Below are positions 16,777-26,380 of a stretch of DNA of 64,000 bases, piece by piece. The DNA is taken from positions 1-64,000 of the forward strand of contig NZ_JAIQDG010000025.1 in assembly GCF_020037125.1 (NCBI RefSeq). Direction: 5' to 3'. The position numbers and the translations under genes were made by a program. The stretch comes from Myxococcus sp. RHSTA-1-4. Lineage in GTDB: Bacteria > Myxococcota > Myxococcia > Myxococcales > Myxococcaceae. Each line of letters starts with the position of its first letter. The first letter of the stretch is position 1. The notes beneath the pieces were generated by a model that saw only the letters and a list, made by a program, of their open reading frames with translations, did not search any database and had not been told where the DNA came from.

Positions 16777-19337
16777 GCCGGCCTGCCTCCATGGGCCCGG
16801 CGTCGTCCGAGGCCGAGGCCGCGACTGGCTCCGTGGCAGCGCACGGGCCGGCGACGGTGCTCGGGCCCTCGGACACATCCGAGCCCGCCAGCACGCGTGG
16901 CCCCACGAAGCCTGGCCGCGCCGGCCCCGCCGCGCGCCCGCGCCCGAAGCGCCGCCGCGTCCTCCGCCTCGCCGCGGCCACCACGGGCGCACTGACCCTC
17001 GGCCTCATCGCCTGCGCCGCCGCCCTGTGGGCCTACGTGGTCCTCCACCCCTACCCCGTGGAGGAGCTGCACGCGCGCACGGGGGACTCGCTGCGCATCC
17101 ACGACACACAGGGCCGGCTGCTACGCGAGGTGGTGAACGCGGAGGGCGAGCGCATGCGGTGGCGCGCCCTGGAGGACATCTCCCCGCTGGTGGTCCAGGC
17201 CACCATCGCCGTGGAGGACGCTCGCTTCCACGAACACCCCGGCGTGGACGTCCGCTCGGTGGCACGCGCGGTGGCGCAGGCCCTCCGCTACCGGCGCGTG
17301 GTCTCCGGTGCCTCCACGCTGACGATGCAGCTCGCGCGGCGCCTCCACCCGCACCCGCGCACCCTGCGCGGCAAGCTGGGAGAGATGCTCGTGGCGCTGC
17401 GCCTGGAGCGAGCCGTGGACAAGCACACCGTGCTGGAGCAGTACCTCAACCGCGCCCCCTACGGCGCGGGCACGGTGGGCGTGGAGGCCGCCAGCCAGCG
17501 CTACTTCGGCAAGCCCGGCACGCACCTCAGCCTGGCGGAGGCGGCGCTCCTCGCGGGACTCCCGCAGGCCCCTACAAGTCTCAACCCCTTCAAGGACCTC
17601 GAACGGGCCCGGGTCCGCCAGCGCACGGTGCTCGCCCGCATGCGCGCCACCGGCGCCATCTCCGAGGAGGAGCACGCCCGCGCCCTCGCCGAGCCCCTGC
17701 GCCTCGCCGGGCGCGACGCGCCTCCCTCCACCCAGGCCGACACGGCGCTCCACTTCACCGACTACGTCGTCTCCCTCCGCCCGCCCCAGGGCGAGGTGCG
17801 CACCACGCTGGACGGCGACCTCCAGCGGGAATTGGAGTCCCTCGTGCGCGGACACGTGGACGCCCTCTCCGCGGGCGGCGTGACGAACGCGGCCGTGGTG
17901 GTGCTGGACAACACCGACTGCCACATCCTGGCCATGGTGGGCTCCGCCCGGTACGGAGACGCCGGGGCCGCGGGCTCGGTGAACGGGGCGCTGGCCCGCC
18001 GCCAGCCGGGCTCCGCGCTCAAGCCCTTCACCTACGCGCTGGCCTTCGAGCGCGGCGACACGCCCGCCTCCGTCGTCGCGGACGTGGAGACGCGCTACGG
18101 CGAGGCGGACGGCGACCTCTTCAGCCCGAGGAACTACTCCGGCGACTACTCCGGCCCCGTGCTGATGGGCGAGGCGCTGGGCCGCAGCCTCAACGTGCCC
18201 GCCATCCGCGTGGCCCGGCGCGTGGGGCTGGAGCCCCTGCTCACGCGACTGCGCGACGTGGGCTTCTCCTCACTGGACGCGCCCGCCTCGCACTACGGCC
18301 TGGGCCTCACCCTGGGCAATGGCGAGGTGACGCTGCTGGAGCTGGCCCAGGCGTACGCCATGTTCGCGCGCAAGGGCCTCACCTGCCGCGCCACACCCTT
18401 CGCCGGCCCGCCCGCTCCGGGCGACGCGCCCCACCGGGCCTTCTCCGAGGAGGTGGCCTGGCTCATCACCGACGTGCTCTCCGACGAGTCCCTGCGCATG
18501 CGCGGCTTCGGCGCGGGTAACGCGCTGATGCTGGGCTTCCCCGTCGCGGTGAAGACGGGCACCAGCACCAACTGGCGCGACAACTGGGCGGTGGGCTACA
18601 CGCCGCGCTTCACCGTGGCCGTGTGGACGGGTGACTTCTCCAACCGCCCGCTGAACGGGATGACCGGAGCCACCGGCGCCGGCCCCCTCTTCCACAAGGT
18701 GATGAAGCGCGTGGTGCGGCGCGCGGACCCCTCCGCCGAGCCGGAGCGGACGCCCCCGCCGGAGGGCATCGTGGAGGGCCAGGTGTGCGCGCACTCGGGC
18801 CAGCTCCCCACATCCTCGTGCCCGGTGCGCCGGCGCGTGCGCCTGCCGAAGGAGCATGCGCCCGACCAGCCCTGCCCCTGGCACCGCGAGGTGCGTCTGG
18901 ACGCGCGCAACGGCCTGCTGGCCGGGGACAGGTGCCCGGAGGAGCACGTGGTGAAGCGGGCCTTCGCCTTCCTCCCGGCCCCGTACGCTTCCTGGCAGGC
19001 CACGCACGGGCGGGAGTCCGCGCCCGCCGCGCCCACGCGCTACTCCCCCCTGTGTCCGGAGCAGGGCCCCGTCCCGGGAGCGCTCGTCATCACCTGGCCC
19101 CGCCCGGGAGAGGTCTTCCTCATCGAGCCCGGCTACTCGCGGAGCACCCAGACGCTGCGACTGAGCGCGGAGGTGGAGCCCCGGCTCGCGGCGGTGACCT
19201 GGCTGGTGGACGGCAGGCCCGTGCGGCAGGCGCCGTGGCCCTATGACGCCTCGTGGGCCCTCCAGCCCGGACGGCACCGGCTGGAGGTGGTGGCCCGGGG
19301 GCTGCGCAGCGAACCGGTGGACATCGAGGTGCGCTGA
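16773..19337 (+). CDS. pbpC: Penicillin-binding protein 1C
   Basis: An 854-residue bifunctional peptidoglycan synthase. A Pro/Arg-rich cytoplasmic tail (1-63) precedes one transmembrane helix (about 66-91). The glycosyltransferase (GT51) domain has EDARFHEHPG with catalytic Glu148 and GASTLTMQLARRL. The transpeptidase domain has SALK (Ser414, Lys417), SLN (472-474) and KTGTS (594-598). The last 100 residues form the BiPBP_C beta domain typical of PBP1C. It is coupled by ATGA to the macroglobulin gene, so the two proteins are made together in the periplasm, probably to trap proteases and repair the wall after attack. The N-terminal tail is longer than in E. coli. Confidence 0.96.
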   Translation: MSRPASMGPASSEAEAATGSVAAHGPATVLGPSDTSEPASTRGPTKPGRAGPAARPRPKRRRVLRLAAATTGALTLGLIACAAALWAYVVLHPYPVEELHARTGDSLRIHDTQGRLLREVVNAEGERMRWRALEDISPLVVQATIAVEDARFHEHPGVDVRSVARAVAQALRYRRVVSGASTLTMQLARRLHPHPRTLRGKLGEMLVALRLERAVDKHTVLEQYLNRAPYGAGTVGVEAASQRYFGKPGTHLSLAEAALLAGLPQAPTSLNPFKDLERARVRQRTVLARMRATGAISEEEHARALAEPLRLAGRDAPPSTQADTALHFTDYVVSLRPPQGEVRTTLDGDLQRELESLVRGHVDALSAGGVTNAAVVVLDNTDCHILAMVGSARYGDAGAAGSVNGALARRQPGSALKPFTYALAFERGDTPASVVADVETRYGEADGDLFSPRNYSGDYSGPVLMGEALGRSLNVPAIRVARRVGLEPLLTRLRDVGFSSLDAPASHYGLGLTLGNGEVTLLELAQAYAMFARKGLTCRATPFAGPPAPGDAPHRAFSEEVAWLITDVLSDESLRMRGFGAGNALMLGFPVAVKTGTSTNWRDNWAVGYTPRFTVAVWTGDFSNRPLNGMTGATGAGPLFHKVMKRVVRRADPSAEPERTPPPEGIVEGQVCAHSGQLPTSSCPVRRRVRLPKEHAPDQPCPWHREVRLDARNGLLAGDRCPEEHVVKRAFAFLPAPYASWQATHGRESAPAAPTRYSPLCPEQGPVPGALVITWPRPGEVFLIEPGYSRSTQTLRLSAEVEPRLAAVTWLVDGRPVRQAPWPYDASWALQPGRHRLEVVARGLRSEPVDIEVR

Positions 19338-19382
19338 GCGATAGGGACACATAGGACTTCCCTCCTCCGGAGACGCCACCGC

Positions 19383-20192
19383 ATGGATGTCAATGAGCTG
19401 GCCCGCGTGCCAGGAGTCAACCCCAAGGTCCCCGAAGCGTCCCGCATCTACGACTACACGCTGGGCGGCACGAACAACTTCGAGTCGGACCGCCAGGCGG
19501 CGGAGTTCATGTTCTCGCTGGTGCCCTCCACCCGGAAGTGGGTGCGGATGTTGCGCGCGTGCCTGCAGACCGCGGCCCGGCGCATGTCCGCGGACGGCTT
19601 CACGCACTGGGTGGACTTCGCCTCGGGCCTGCCCACCGCGGACCACGTCCACACGGTGCTGCCCAACACCCGGGTGCTCTATAGCGACATCGCCCCGCTG
19701 ACCATCGCCATGGCCAAGCACCTGCTCGGCGACGACCCGCGCGTTCGCTACATGCAGTGCGACATCCGCCAGGCCGGGGACTTCCTGCGGCGGCCCGACG
19801 TGGAGTCCTTCCTCCAGGGCCAGCGCCGCGTGGCCTTCGGCGCCAACGCCATCTGCGTGTTCCTCTCCGCCGAGGAGAACCGGAGGTTCTTCCGGGACCT
19901 CTACGACTGGGCCGCGCCGGGCTCCAAGCTCTTCGCCACCTTCGAGACGAAGGAGGCGGGCCTCACCACGCCCCAGTGGGAGCAGTTCATCGGCATGTTC
20001 CGGAAGATGGGCGAGTCCTTCAACCTCTACTCGCTGCCCGAGTACCTGGACATCTGCGGCCCCTGGGCCCAGGACAAGATGGGCGTGGTGCCGGTCAGCG
20101 AGTTCCTCGGCCTGCCTCCCGGGTACATCACCGAGGAGGACCGCGAGGGCATCGGCATCGAGTTCTACGCCGTCATCCTGGAGAAGCGGTAG
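19383..20192 (+). CDS. S-adenosylmethionine methyltransferase, PF04672/DUF574 family
   Basis: A 269-residue protein. The N-terminal RIYDYTLGGTNNFESDR (21-37) is the hallmark of the Methyltransf_19 family, and VDFASGLPTADHVH (77-90) is the SAM-binding motif I region, with Asp at the end of strand 2 in VLYSDIAPL. The family is abundant in actinobacteria and uncommon elsewhere; its substrate is generally unknown. It stands 45 bp after pbpC on the same strand with its own GGAG ribosome-binding site, so it may be cotranscribed, but function links are not evident. Complete; no membrane segment. Confidence 0.9.
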   Translation: MDVNELARVPGVNPKVPEASRIYDYTLGGTNNFESDRQAAEFMFSLVPSTRKWVRMLRACLQTAARRMSADGFTHWVDFASGLPTADHVHTVLPNTRVLYSDIAPLTIAMAKHLLGDDPRVRYMQCDIRQAGDFLRRPDVESFLQGQRRVAFGANAICVFLSAEENRRFFRDLYDWAAPGSKLFATFETKEAGLTTPQWEQFIGMFRKMGESFNLYSLPEYLDICGPWAQDKMGVVPVSEFLGLPPGYITEEDREGIGIEFYAVILEKR

Positions 20193-20330
20193 GGCGCCCG
20201 TCCGCCCGCTCCCCCTCCCGCCGTGCGCCTGGACGTGGGTCGGCTCCGCGGCCGTCCCTCCGCACGGTGTCTCCATCGCGTGACTACCGTGTCCGGAAGG
20301 ACAACGCGCGCAACGGAGAGGAGGCAGTAC

Positions 20331-21038
20331 ATGTTCCAGGCGAGAAGGCGCCGGGTGCTCGGGGGCGTGGCCCTGGGAGCCATGCTGGCGATGTCGGGCA
20401 GCGGGTGCGGCACGTCCCGCGAGGCAAAGGTGGATGAGGCCTGGCTGGCCCGCGTCCCGGAGGAGCAACTGGGCGACGTCCGCTCGGCCCAGTCGGAGCG
20501 CCGCAAGGCCCAGGACGAGGTCACCCGCGCCGACGTGGCGCTGAAGGACGCGGAGCGGGAGCTGCAGGTGGCCCGCCACAACGAGGAGGCGTCCAAGCAG
20601 CGCAAGAAGGCGAACGAGGCCTCGCTGGAAGCGGCCCAGGCCACCGGCCAGAGTGCGGAAATCGAGCGGGCGAAGGCCGAGCTGCTGAACTCGGAGAATG
20701 GCGTCGCCGCGGCCCAGGCCCGGGTGAACTGGCGCCAGCAGTCCATCGACGCCATGAAGGCGCAGAAGCAGCTCCGCGAGCGGGAGCTGGAGATGGCCGA
20801 CGCCCGGCTCCGTCAGGCCGAGTACCAGGCCCTCAAGCAGAATGGGGACGTCCGCGTCGCGGAGATGTCCGAGGCGGACTTCGCCGCCGCCGTCGCGGAC
20901 GCCCAGAAGAAGGTCGAGGACGCCCGGAGGCAGGTGGACTCGCAGTCACAGGAGGAGCAGCAGGCCCGCGCCCAGTGGGAGCGCCTGCGCACCCAGGCCC
21001 AGGGCTACGGAGGCAGCGGCGCCCCCGTCCAGCAGTGA
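20331..21038 (+). CDS. Coiled-coil lipoprotein
   Basis: A 235-residue protein with a lipoprotein signal (MLAMSGSGC, lipid Cys at about 27) followed by an Ala/Glu/Lys/Gln-rich alpha-helical region (about 45-225) with clear heptad character, probably a long periplasmic coiled coil. It ends in a Gly-rich tail. The start at 20331 follows the strong GGAGAGGAGG ribosome-binding site. No enzymatic motif is present. A structural or scaffolding role between outer membrane and cell wall is plausible, but that is inference. Confidence 0.85.
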   Translation: MFQARRRRVLGGVALGAMLAMSGSGCGTSREAKVDEAWLARVPEEQLGDVRSAQSERRKAQDEVTRADVALKDAERELQVARHNEEASKQRKKANEASLEAAQATGQSAEIERAKAELLNSENGVAAAQARVNWRQQSIDAMKAQKQLRERELEMADARLRQAEYQALKQNGDVRVAEMSEADFAAAVADAQKKVEDARRQVDSQSQEEQQARAQWERLRTQAQGYGGSGAPVQQ

Positions 21039-21106
21039 GCCTTCCTGGCGCGGCGCGGCGTGGGAGTGCCTTCCCCGCCGCGCCCGCTCGTGCGAGGGTG
21101 CCGCCC

Positions 21107-21754
21107 GTGACTCCCTACGAGAAGATCTTCGAGAACAACCGCCGCTGGGCCGAGGAGCAGCTCCGCACGGACCCGGAGTATTTCGCGAAGCTCTCCGTCG
21201 AGCAGCGTCCGGACTTCCTCTACATCGGCTGCTCCGACAGCCGCGTGCCGGCCAATCAAATCATGGGCCTGCCGCCGGGTGACGTCTTCGTCCACCGCAA
21301 CATCGCCAACCTGGTGAACAACGTCGACCTGAACGTGATGTCGGTCATCTCCTACGGCGTCCAGACGCTCGACGTGAAGCACATCATCGTGTGCGGCCAC
21401 TACGGGTGCGGCGGCGTGAAGGCGGCCATGCAGCCCAGGGATTTGGGCATCCTCAACCCCTGGCTGCGCAACATCCGCGACGTGTACCGCCTGCACAAGG
21501 CGGAGCTGGACGCCATCAAGGACGAGGCCCAGCGCTACGACCGCCTGGTGGAAATCAACGTCACCGAGCAGTGCATCAACATCATCAAGACGGCCGCGGT
21601 GCAGAAGTCCTTCCTCATCCGGGGCTTCCCCACGGTGCACGCCTGGGTGTTCGACATGCGCAACGGCCTCATCAAGGACCTGAAGCTCGACTTCCGGGCC
21701 ACCCTGCGCAACATCCAGCAGGTCTATGACCTGACGGGCAGCAGCTGGGACTGA
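21107..21754 (+). CDS. can: Beta-carbonic anhydrase
   Basis: A 215-residue beta-class carbonic anhydrase converting CO2 and water to bicarbonate. The zinc ligands and catalytic dyad are complete: GCSDSR gives Cys42, Asp44 and Arg46, and CGHYGCGG gives His98 and Cys101. FVHRNIAN (61-68) and the C-terminal KTAAVQKSF...VHAWVFDMRNG match the E. coli Can subfamily in length and sequence. A GTG start at 21107 is chosen because the conserved N-terminus begins there and GAGGG lies upstream; GTG 21098 is a close alternative. Cytoplasmic; forms dimers or tetramers in characterised relatives. Confidence 0.96.
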   Translation: MTPYEKIFENNRRWAEEQLRTDPEYFAKLSVEQRPDFLYIGCSDSRVPANQIMGLPPGDVFVHRNIANLVNNVDLNVMSVISYGVQTLDVKHIIVCGHYGCGGVKAAMQPRDLGILNPWLRNIRDVYRLHKAELDAIKDEAQRYDRLVEINVTEQCINIIKTAAVQKSFLIRGFPTVHAWVFDMRNGLIKDLKLDFRATLRNIQQVYDLTGSSWD

Positions 21755-21770
21755 GCCGCGGCGCGCGGCC

Positions 21771-22907
21771 TCACAGCGAGTGGAGCAGCGCGCGGAACTC
21801 CTCGTCCTCGGGAATGGGGTGGATGCCCGCGTCCTGGAGCTCCGTCTCCCGCACGGACTCGCCGCCCAGCCGGAGCGCCTCCGCCAGCAGCGAGCGCGCC
21901 TCCTCGCGCCGGCCCTGGAGGAAGGCGATGTAGCCCGCGTTCCCCAGCGCCAGGGGCTCTCCCGGGCGGCGGTCCAGCGTCGCCTCCACCCGCTCGCGGG
22001 CCTGCTGCAGGAGCACCAGCGCCCGCTCCCGCTGCCGGGGCCAGAGCCGCTTCGCCTCGCGGAGCAGCGCGAAGCCCGCGCTGTTGAGCGCGTTGGACAC
22101 GCGCTCGCGCAGGGCCGGCTCCGTTGCTCCGGCGAACCGGCGCACCACGTCGTCGAAGCCCGCCAGCGCCTCGTCCATCCGCTGGAGCTGCCCCAGCAGC
22201 TCCGCCCTGCACACGAGCGCGCGGGCCACCTCCACCCGCAGGTCCAGCGCGTGCTCCCCGCCGAAGCGCCGGTCCACCTCCTCGAAGGCGGCCATGGACT
22301 CCTCGTTGCGCCCCAGCTTCCCCAGCAGCGACGCCTTGAACATCAGCGACCGGGCGGCCTGCATGCGCAGCTCCGCCTCCGCGTCGTTGCTGAAGCGGCG
22401 CACCAGCTCGTCATGGACGGGCAGCGCCTCCTCCGCCCGGCCCAGGAACCGCAGGAACACCGCCTTGCGCAGGAGCGCCTCGGACAGCAGCTCCCGCTGG
22501 ACGAGCTCCGTCGCCCCCTCCAGCCGCCGGAAGGCCTCGTCGCAGACGGCGACGCCCTCCTCGGGCAGCCCGAGCTGCCCCAGGGCCACGCACTTGTAGA
22601 GCAGCACCCGGGCCATTCCCTCGCGCAGCTTCGCGTCGTTGGAGCCGCCGAACTGCCGGAGGGCCTCATTGCACGCGGCCAGCGTGTCCTCGGGCCTGTC
22701 GAGCTGCACCAGCGCCAGCGCCTTGTTGACGAGCGCGCGGAGGACCTGCAGGCGCACGGCCGGAATCATCGTCCCGCCGAACCACTGGATGACCTCTTCG
22801 TAGAGGGCGAGCGCCTCGTCGAACCGGCCCGTCTCGCCCAGCTCGTTGGCCCTGTCGAGCAGCGCCTGTGAGACGTGCTCGGGGCTCGCCGTGTCATCCA
22901 TCGCCAT
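21771..22907 (-). CDS. Tetratricopeptide-repeat protein
   Basis: A 378-residue soluble protein made almost wholly of TPR-like helical hairpins with period about 42 residues, each containing a variant of ALLxKAxxLxxLGRxEEAL. The unit FDEALALYEEVIQWFGG recurs in diverged form five or six times, and the last 60 residues hold a canonical TPR (LALGNAGYIAFLQGRREEARSLL). It is a protein-binding scaffold without catalytic motifs. It is convergent with the carbonic anhydrase gene, 16 bp apart, and lies downstream of another TPR gene on the same strand. Confidence 0.88.
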   Translation of the reverse strand: MAMDDTASPEHVSQALLDRANELGETGRFDEALALYEEVIQWFGGTMIPAVRLQVLRALVNKALALVQLDRPEDTLAACNEALRQFGGSNDAKLREGMARVLLYKCVALGQLGLPEEGVAVCDEAFRRLEGATELVQRELLSEALLRKAVFLRFLGRAEEALPVHDELVRRFSNDAEAELRMQAARSLMFKASLLGKLGRNEESMAAFEEVDRRFGGEHALDLRVEVARALVCRAELLGQLQRMDEALAGFDDVVRRFAGATEPALRERVSNALNSAGFALLREAKRLWPRQRERALVLLQQARERVEATLDRRPGEPLALGNAGYIAFLQGRREEARSLLAEALRLGGESVRETELQDAGIHPIPEDEEFRALLHSL

Positions 22908-22967
22908 GGGTCCCTCCCTCCCGTCGGGCGCACGAGCATAGGCCGAAGGGAACTCCCGCGCTGGACG

Positions 22968-24422
22968 TCACTTCGGCGGGCGGAAGACGTACTGGAAGAC
23001 GGGCTCGTCGCGCCCCGGCGGGTACTGGGCGTCCAGGAAGGCGAAGTACGCGTGGCCGGCGATGAGCGGGTCCTTGAGGCTGTCGTAGAGCGTGTCCACC
23101 TGGGTGGCGCGCCCATTCTCGTCCACCTTGACGCGCACCTTGAGGTTGCCCTTCAGGTCCGGCTGCTGCTTGAGCCGCTCCATGTAGAGCGCGACCAGGC
23201 CCAGCGACACCCGGCTGTAGATTGTGTCCTGCGTCCCCTTCGCGGGCGTGGAGGGCAGGCGGAAGAGGCGGACCAGCGCGGCGGCCTCCGCCTCCGCTTC
23301 CGGCACCCGGCGCTCGGGAGCCGCCAGCGCCGCGCGGTACGCCGCCAGCGCCTCCTGGAACAGCTCCCGCTTCATGAAGAGCCGGGCCCGGCGCACGTGG
23401 ATGTCGGCGCGCCCCGGCGCCCGCTCGGACGCCTTCAGGAAGAACCCCTCGGCGGCGGCCCCGTCGCCCCCCGCCTCGGCCAGCTCCGCCAGGCGGATGG
23501 CCGGCTCCGCGTCCTTCGGGTCCGCCTCCAGGAGCCGGAGCAGGGCCTTCGTCTCGTCGGCGGCCCGGCCCAGCTCCGCGTACAGCCGCGCCAGCAGCCC
23601 CAGCGGCGCGGGCTCCGCGCCACCCAGCGCGACGTACCGCTCCAGGGACTGCGCGGCCTTCTCCTTCTCCGAAGCGGCCAGCCACAGGTCGGCCTGCAGC
23701 CGGTGCGCCTCCTTGTCTCGCGGCTTGAGGGCGACGAGCTTGTCCCCCGCCACCGCCGCCGCGCGCACGTCGTTCGACACCCGGGCGAGCTGCGCCAGCG
23801 TCCTCAGCGCCTCGGGCTGCTCGGGCCAGGCCTCCACCGAGCGCGTCAGCTCCGCGCGCGCCTCCGCCTCCCGCCCTGGCAGCTTCGCCAGGAGCAGCCC
23901 CAGGCTGGTGCGAATCTGCGGCGCGTCCAGCCCCGCCAGCGCCTCGCGAAACCGCGCCTCCGCCTCCGCCGTCCGGCCCTCCGCCTGGAGCAGCAGCCCC
24001 TCCCCCCACAGCGCGGGCGCGAAGCCGGGCGCCTCGCGCAGCGCGGCGGCGAACATGGGCCGGGCCTCCACCGGCAGCTTCCAGCGCAGGTAGACGAGTC
24101 CCATGCCCACATGGGGCCAGGGGTTCTCCGGGTAGAGCGTGGAGACGGCCTTCAGCTCGTTCCAGCACGCGTCCGCGGGGAACTGGAGCCACGCCAGGTA
24201 GACGCGGGGCATCGCGTCGTTCGGCCGTGTCCGGACCTGCTCCTCCAGGTCGGCCTCCAGCGCGCGTGTCTTCCCCTGCGCCCGGGCCGTCTCGAGCTGG
24301 CGAAGCATCCCCATCACCTCCGAGGGAGGTGGCGGCGCCTGCGCGGGGGCGGCGCTCGCGGCGGGGACGGCCAGCACGAGCAAGACGAGGGCCGGGAGAC
24401 GGAGGAACGAACGGAGGGCCAT
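22968..24422 (-). CDS. Exported TPR protein with TonB-like C-terminal domain
   Basis: A 484-residue protein. A Sec signal peptide (about 1-25, VLAVPAASAAPA) is followed by about ten TPR-type helical repeats (60-390). The final 80 residues, DLKGNLKVRVKVDENGRATQV...AYFAFLDAQYPPG, resemble the TonB C-terminal/AgmX-type fold that contacts outer-membrane proteins. It probably works as a periplasmic adaptor. It is 60 bp upstream of the other TPR gene and in the same orientation, so they may form one transcript. Confidence 0.85.
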   Translation of the reverse strand: MALRSFLRLPALVLLVLAVPAASAAPAQAPPPPSEVMGMLRQLETARAQGKTRALEADLEEQVRTRPNDAMPRVYLAWLQFPADACWNELKAVSTLYPENPWPHVGMGLVYLRWKLPVEARPMFAAALREAPGFAPALWGEGLLLQAEGRTAEAEARFREALAGLDAPQIRTSLGLLLAKLPGREAEARAELTRSVEAWPEQPEALRTLAQLARVSNDVRAAAVAGDKLVALKPRDKEAHRLQADLWLAASEKEKAAQSLERYVALGGAEPAPLGLLARLYAELGRAADETKALLRLLEADPKDAEPAIRLAELAEAGGDGAAAEGFFLKASERAPGRADIHVRRARLFMKRELFQEALAAYRAALAAPERRVPEAEAEAAALVRLFRLPSTPAKGTQDTIYSRVSLGLVALYMERLKQQPDLKGNLKVRVKVDENGRATQVDTLYDSLKDPLIAGHAYFAFLDAQYPPGRDEPVFQYVFRPPK

Positions 24423-24631
24423 GGAAACTCGCGCGGACCATACCAGACGGCCCGCGCCGCGCCGCCCGACCTGTCCGGGAGCGCCTGCCCCCCCTCCCCC
24501 TGCCCTACTCCCGAGAGAGGGCCCGGAGAGTCTTCCCGGACCCGGCCCGAAGGGGTGATACCGGGAGTGCGTCCCGCTCCGGGGCCCTGCCTCCGGAGCG
24601 GAAGCCTCAGCCCGCGACGGGGAGACGGGCC

Positions 24632-26380
24632 TCAGCCAATCTCGACGCCGCAGGTGGCGCTGCAGCCGTCACCGTTGCGGGTGTTGCCGTCGTCGCACTC
24701 CTCGCCGTACTCCGTCTGCGGGTCGCCGCCGTCACCGCAGCGGGGGCCCCACACGCAGCCCCGGGCGCACTGCCCGTAGCCGCCGTCATTGGCGATGTCG
24801 TCGCACTCCTCGCCCGGGTCCACGGTGCCGTTGCCGCACGTCGCGGTGCACACGCTGCGCTGGGTCTCGAAGTTGTTGAGCGTGAGCCGGTACGAGGACG
24901 CGGTGGTGTGGCGCTCGGCCTGGAGCACCAGGACCTCGTAGATGCCACCCTTCGTGAGCCCCAGTTCGGCGGCCTTCTGGGACAGCGTGATGGAGCCGTC
25001 CAACGCGCCGTGGACGCCGCCCAGGTCCAGCGCCAGCTTCCGGTTGATGAACACCCACACGTCGTCGTCGCCGCGGAAGGTGAGCACCTCGGTGCCCTTG
25101 TACTCGAACCAGTAGCGGGCCTCGCTGGTGAAGCTGAAGTTGTGGCCGTTGTTGCGGGGGCTCTCGTTGCCGGAAGCCACCCAGCCCAGGCCGTCGAGCG
25201 GGAAGAAGGTCTGGTCGTCGAACACGTAGGAGCCATTCGACGTGTCGCGGGTGAGCTCCAGCGTCCCCACCACCGTCTTGTTGACGTTGTCCACGTCCCG
25301 GTACCACTGGTCGAAGGCCGCCTTGCCGTTGGTGTTCGCGGAGCTCACGCTCTCCTTTGCATAGACGGGCTTGCCGTCCTCGCCCAGGTTGGTCGCGACG
25401 ATGCCCGTCTCATGGCCCGCGTTCTTGTTCTCGAAGTCGATGTGGCCGCGCGGCAGGCCGTTGCCCGCCGGCAGGTCATAGCCGCGGAAGTCACGGTAGA
25501 CGACGGGGATGGACACCTTCGCCGGCGGGGCCTCGGTGACCACCTGGCACACGTAGCCCTCCTCCTTCTTGCACGTGGGCGAGCAGCCGTCGTAGGCGCG
25601 CGTGTTGCCGTCGTCGCACTCCTCGGTGGTGCTGTTGGGCAGCATCACGCCGTCGCCACACACCGCCTCGCAGGTGCCGTTGGTGCAGCGCGGCTCGCGC
25701 GTGCACAGCGGCGAGCAGCCGTCGCCGGTGTTGTTGTTGCCGTCGTCGCACTGCTCGGTGCCCTCGGGCTCGCCGTCGCCGCAGGTGGTGCGGGTGCAGG
25801 GCTGGCCGGGGGGGCACTTCCAGCCGGGCTCCAGCCGGCACGTGGAGCTGCAGCCATCCCCGTTGCCGGTGTTGCCGTCCTCGCACTCCTCGTCGCCGGC
25901 GATGATGCGGTCACCACACTCCTTGGCATGGCAGCGGCCGCCGGACTGCGGGCAGTTCCAACCAGCCTCCACGGTGTCGCACGTCGCGTTGCAGCCGTCG
26001 CCCGAGATGTTGTTGCGGTCATCGCACTTCTCGGGAGCGTCGACACGGCCGTTGCCGCACCCCTCCACCTTGATGCAGGCCTGGCCCGGGGTGTCACACG
26101 ACCAGCCGGTCTCCACGGCGGAGCAGTCGGCGGTGCAGCCGTCGCCGCTCGTCGTGTTGCCGTCGTCACATGCCTCGCCGGCCTGCTTCTCCTTGTCGCC
26201 ACACAGGAGGCTGCCGCCATCCACGCCGGAGTCCGGGTCGTCCGGCCCGGAGCCACCATCCGGCTTCGCCGAGCCACCACCGCCGCCACAGGCGGCGAGT
26301 GAGACGAGAAGAGAAGCGAGCACGAGACTCGCGATTCGATTTCTACGAGGGGGGAGCTTCGAGCGTGGGGGGGTCTGCAT
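24632..26380 (-). CDS. Cys-rich fibro-slime-domain lipoprotein
   Basis: A 582-residue lipoprotein starting at ATG 26380, chosen because the signal peptide with lipobox SLAAC (lipid Cys31) follows; the frame is open to 26425. Residues about 55-275 hold six copies of the myxobacterial Cys-rich repeat (DUF4215 type) with the core C-D-D-G-N-x4-G-D-G-C. Residues about 300-495 are a fibro-slime domain: YRDF, FDQWYRDVDNVN, FTSEARYWFEYKG and FRGDDDVWVFINRKLALDLGG. Two or three more Cys repeats close the protein. Fibro-slime proteins are surface or matrix components, and the related TraA receptor also mixes such domains with Cys repeats. A Ser/Gly/Asp-rich linker follows the lipid Cys. Confidence 0.9.
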   Translation of the reverse strand: MQTPPRSKLPPRRNRIASLVLASLLVSLAACGGGGGSAKPDGGSGPDDPDSGVDGGSLLCGDKEKQAGEACDDGNTTSGDGCTADCSAVETGWSCDTPGQACIKVEGCGNGRVDAPEKCDDRNNISGDGCNATCDTVEAGWNCPQSGGRCHAKECGDRIIAGDEECEDGNTGNGDGCSSTCRLEPGWKCPPGQPCTRTTCGDGEPEGTEQCDDGNNNTGDGCSPLCTREPRCTNGTCEAVCGDGVMLPNSTTEECDDGNTRAYDGCSPTCKKEEGYVCQVVTEAPPAKVSIPVVYRDFRGYDLPAGNGLPRGHIDFENKNAGHETGIVATNLGEDGKPVYAKESVSSANTNGKAAFDQWYRDVDNVNKTVVGTLELTRDTSNGSYVFDDQTFFPLDGLGWVASGNESPRNNGHNFSFTSEARYWFEYKGTEVLTFRGDDDVWVFINRKLALDLGGVHGALDGSITLSQKAAELGLTKGGIYEVLVLQAERHTTASSYRLTLNNFETQRSVCTATCGNGTVDPGEECDDIANDGGYGQCARGCVWGPRCGDGGDPQTEYGEECDDGNTRNGDGCSATCGVEIG

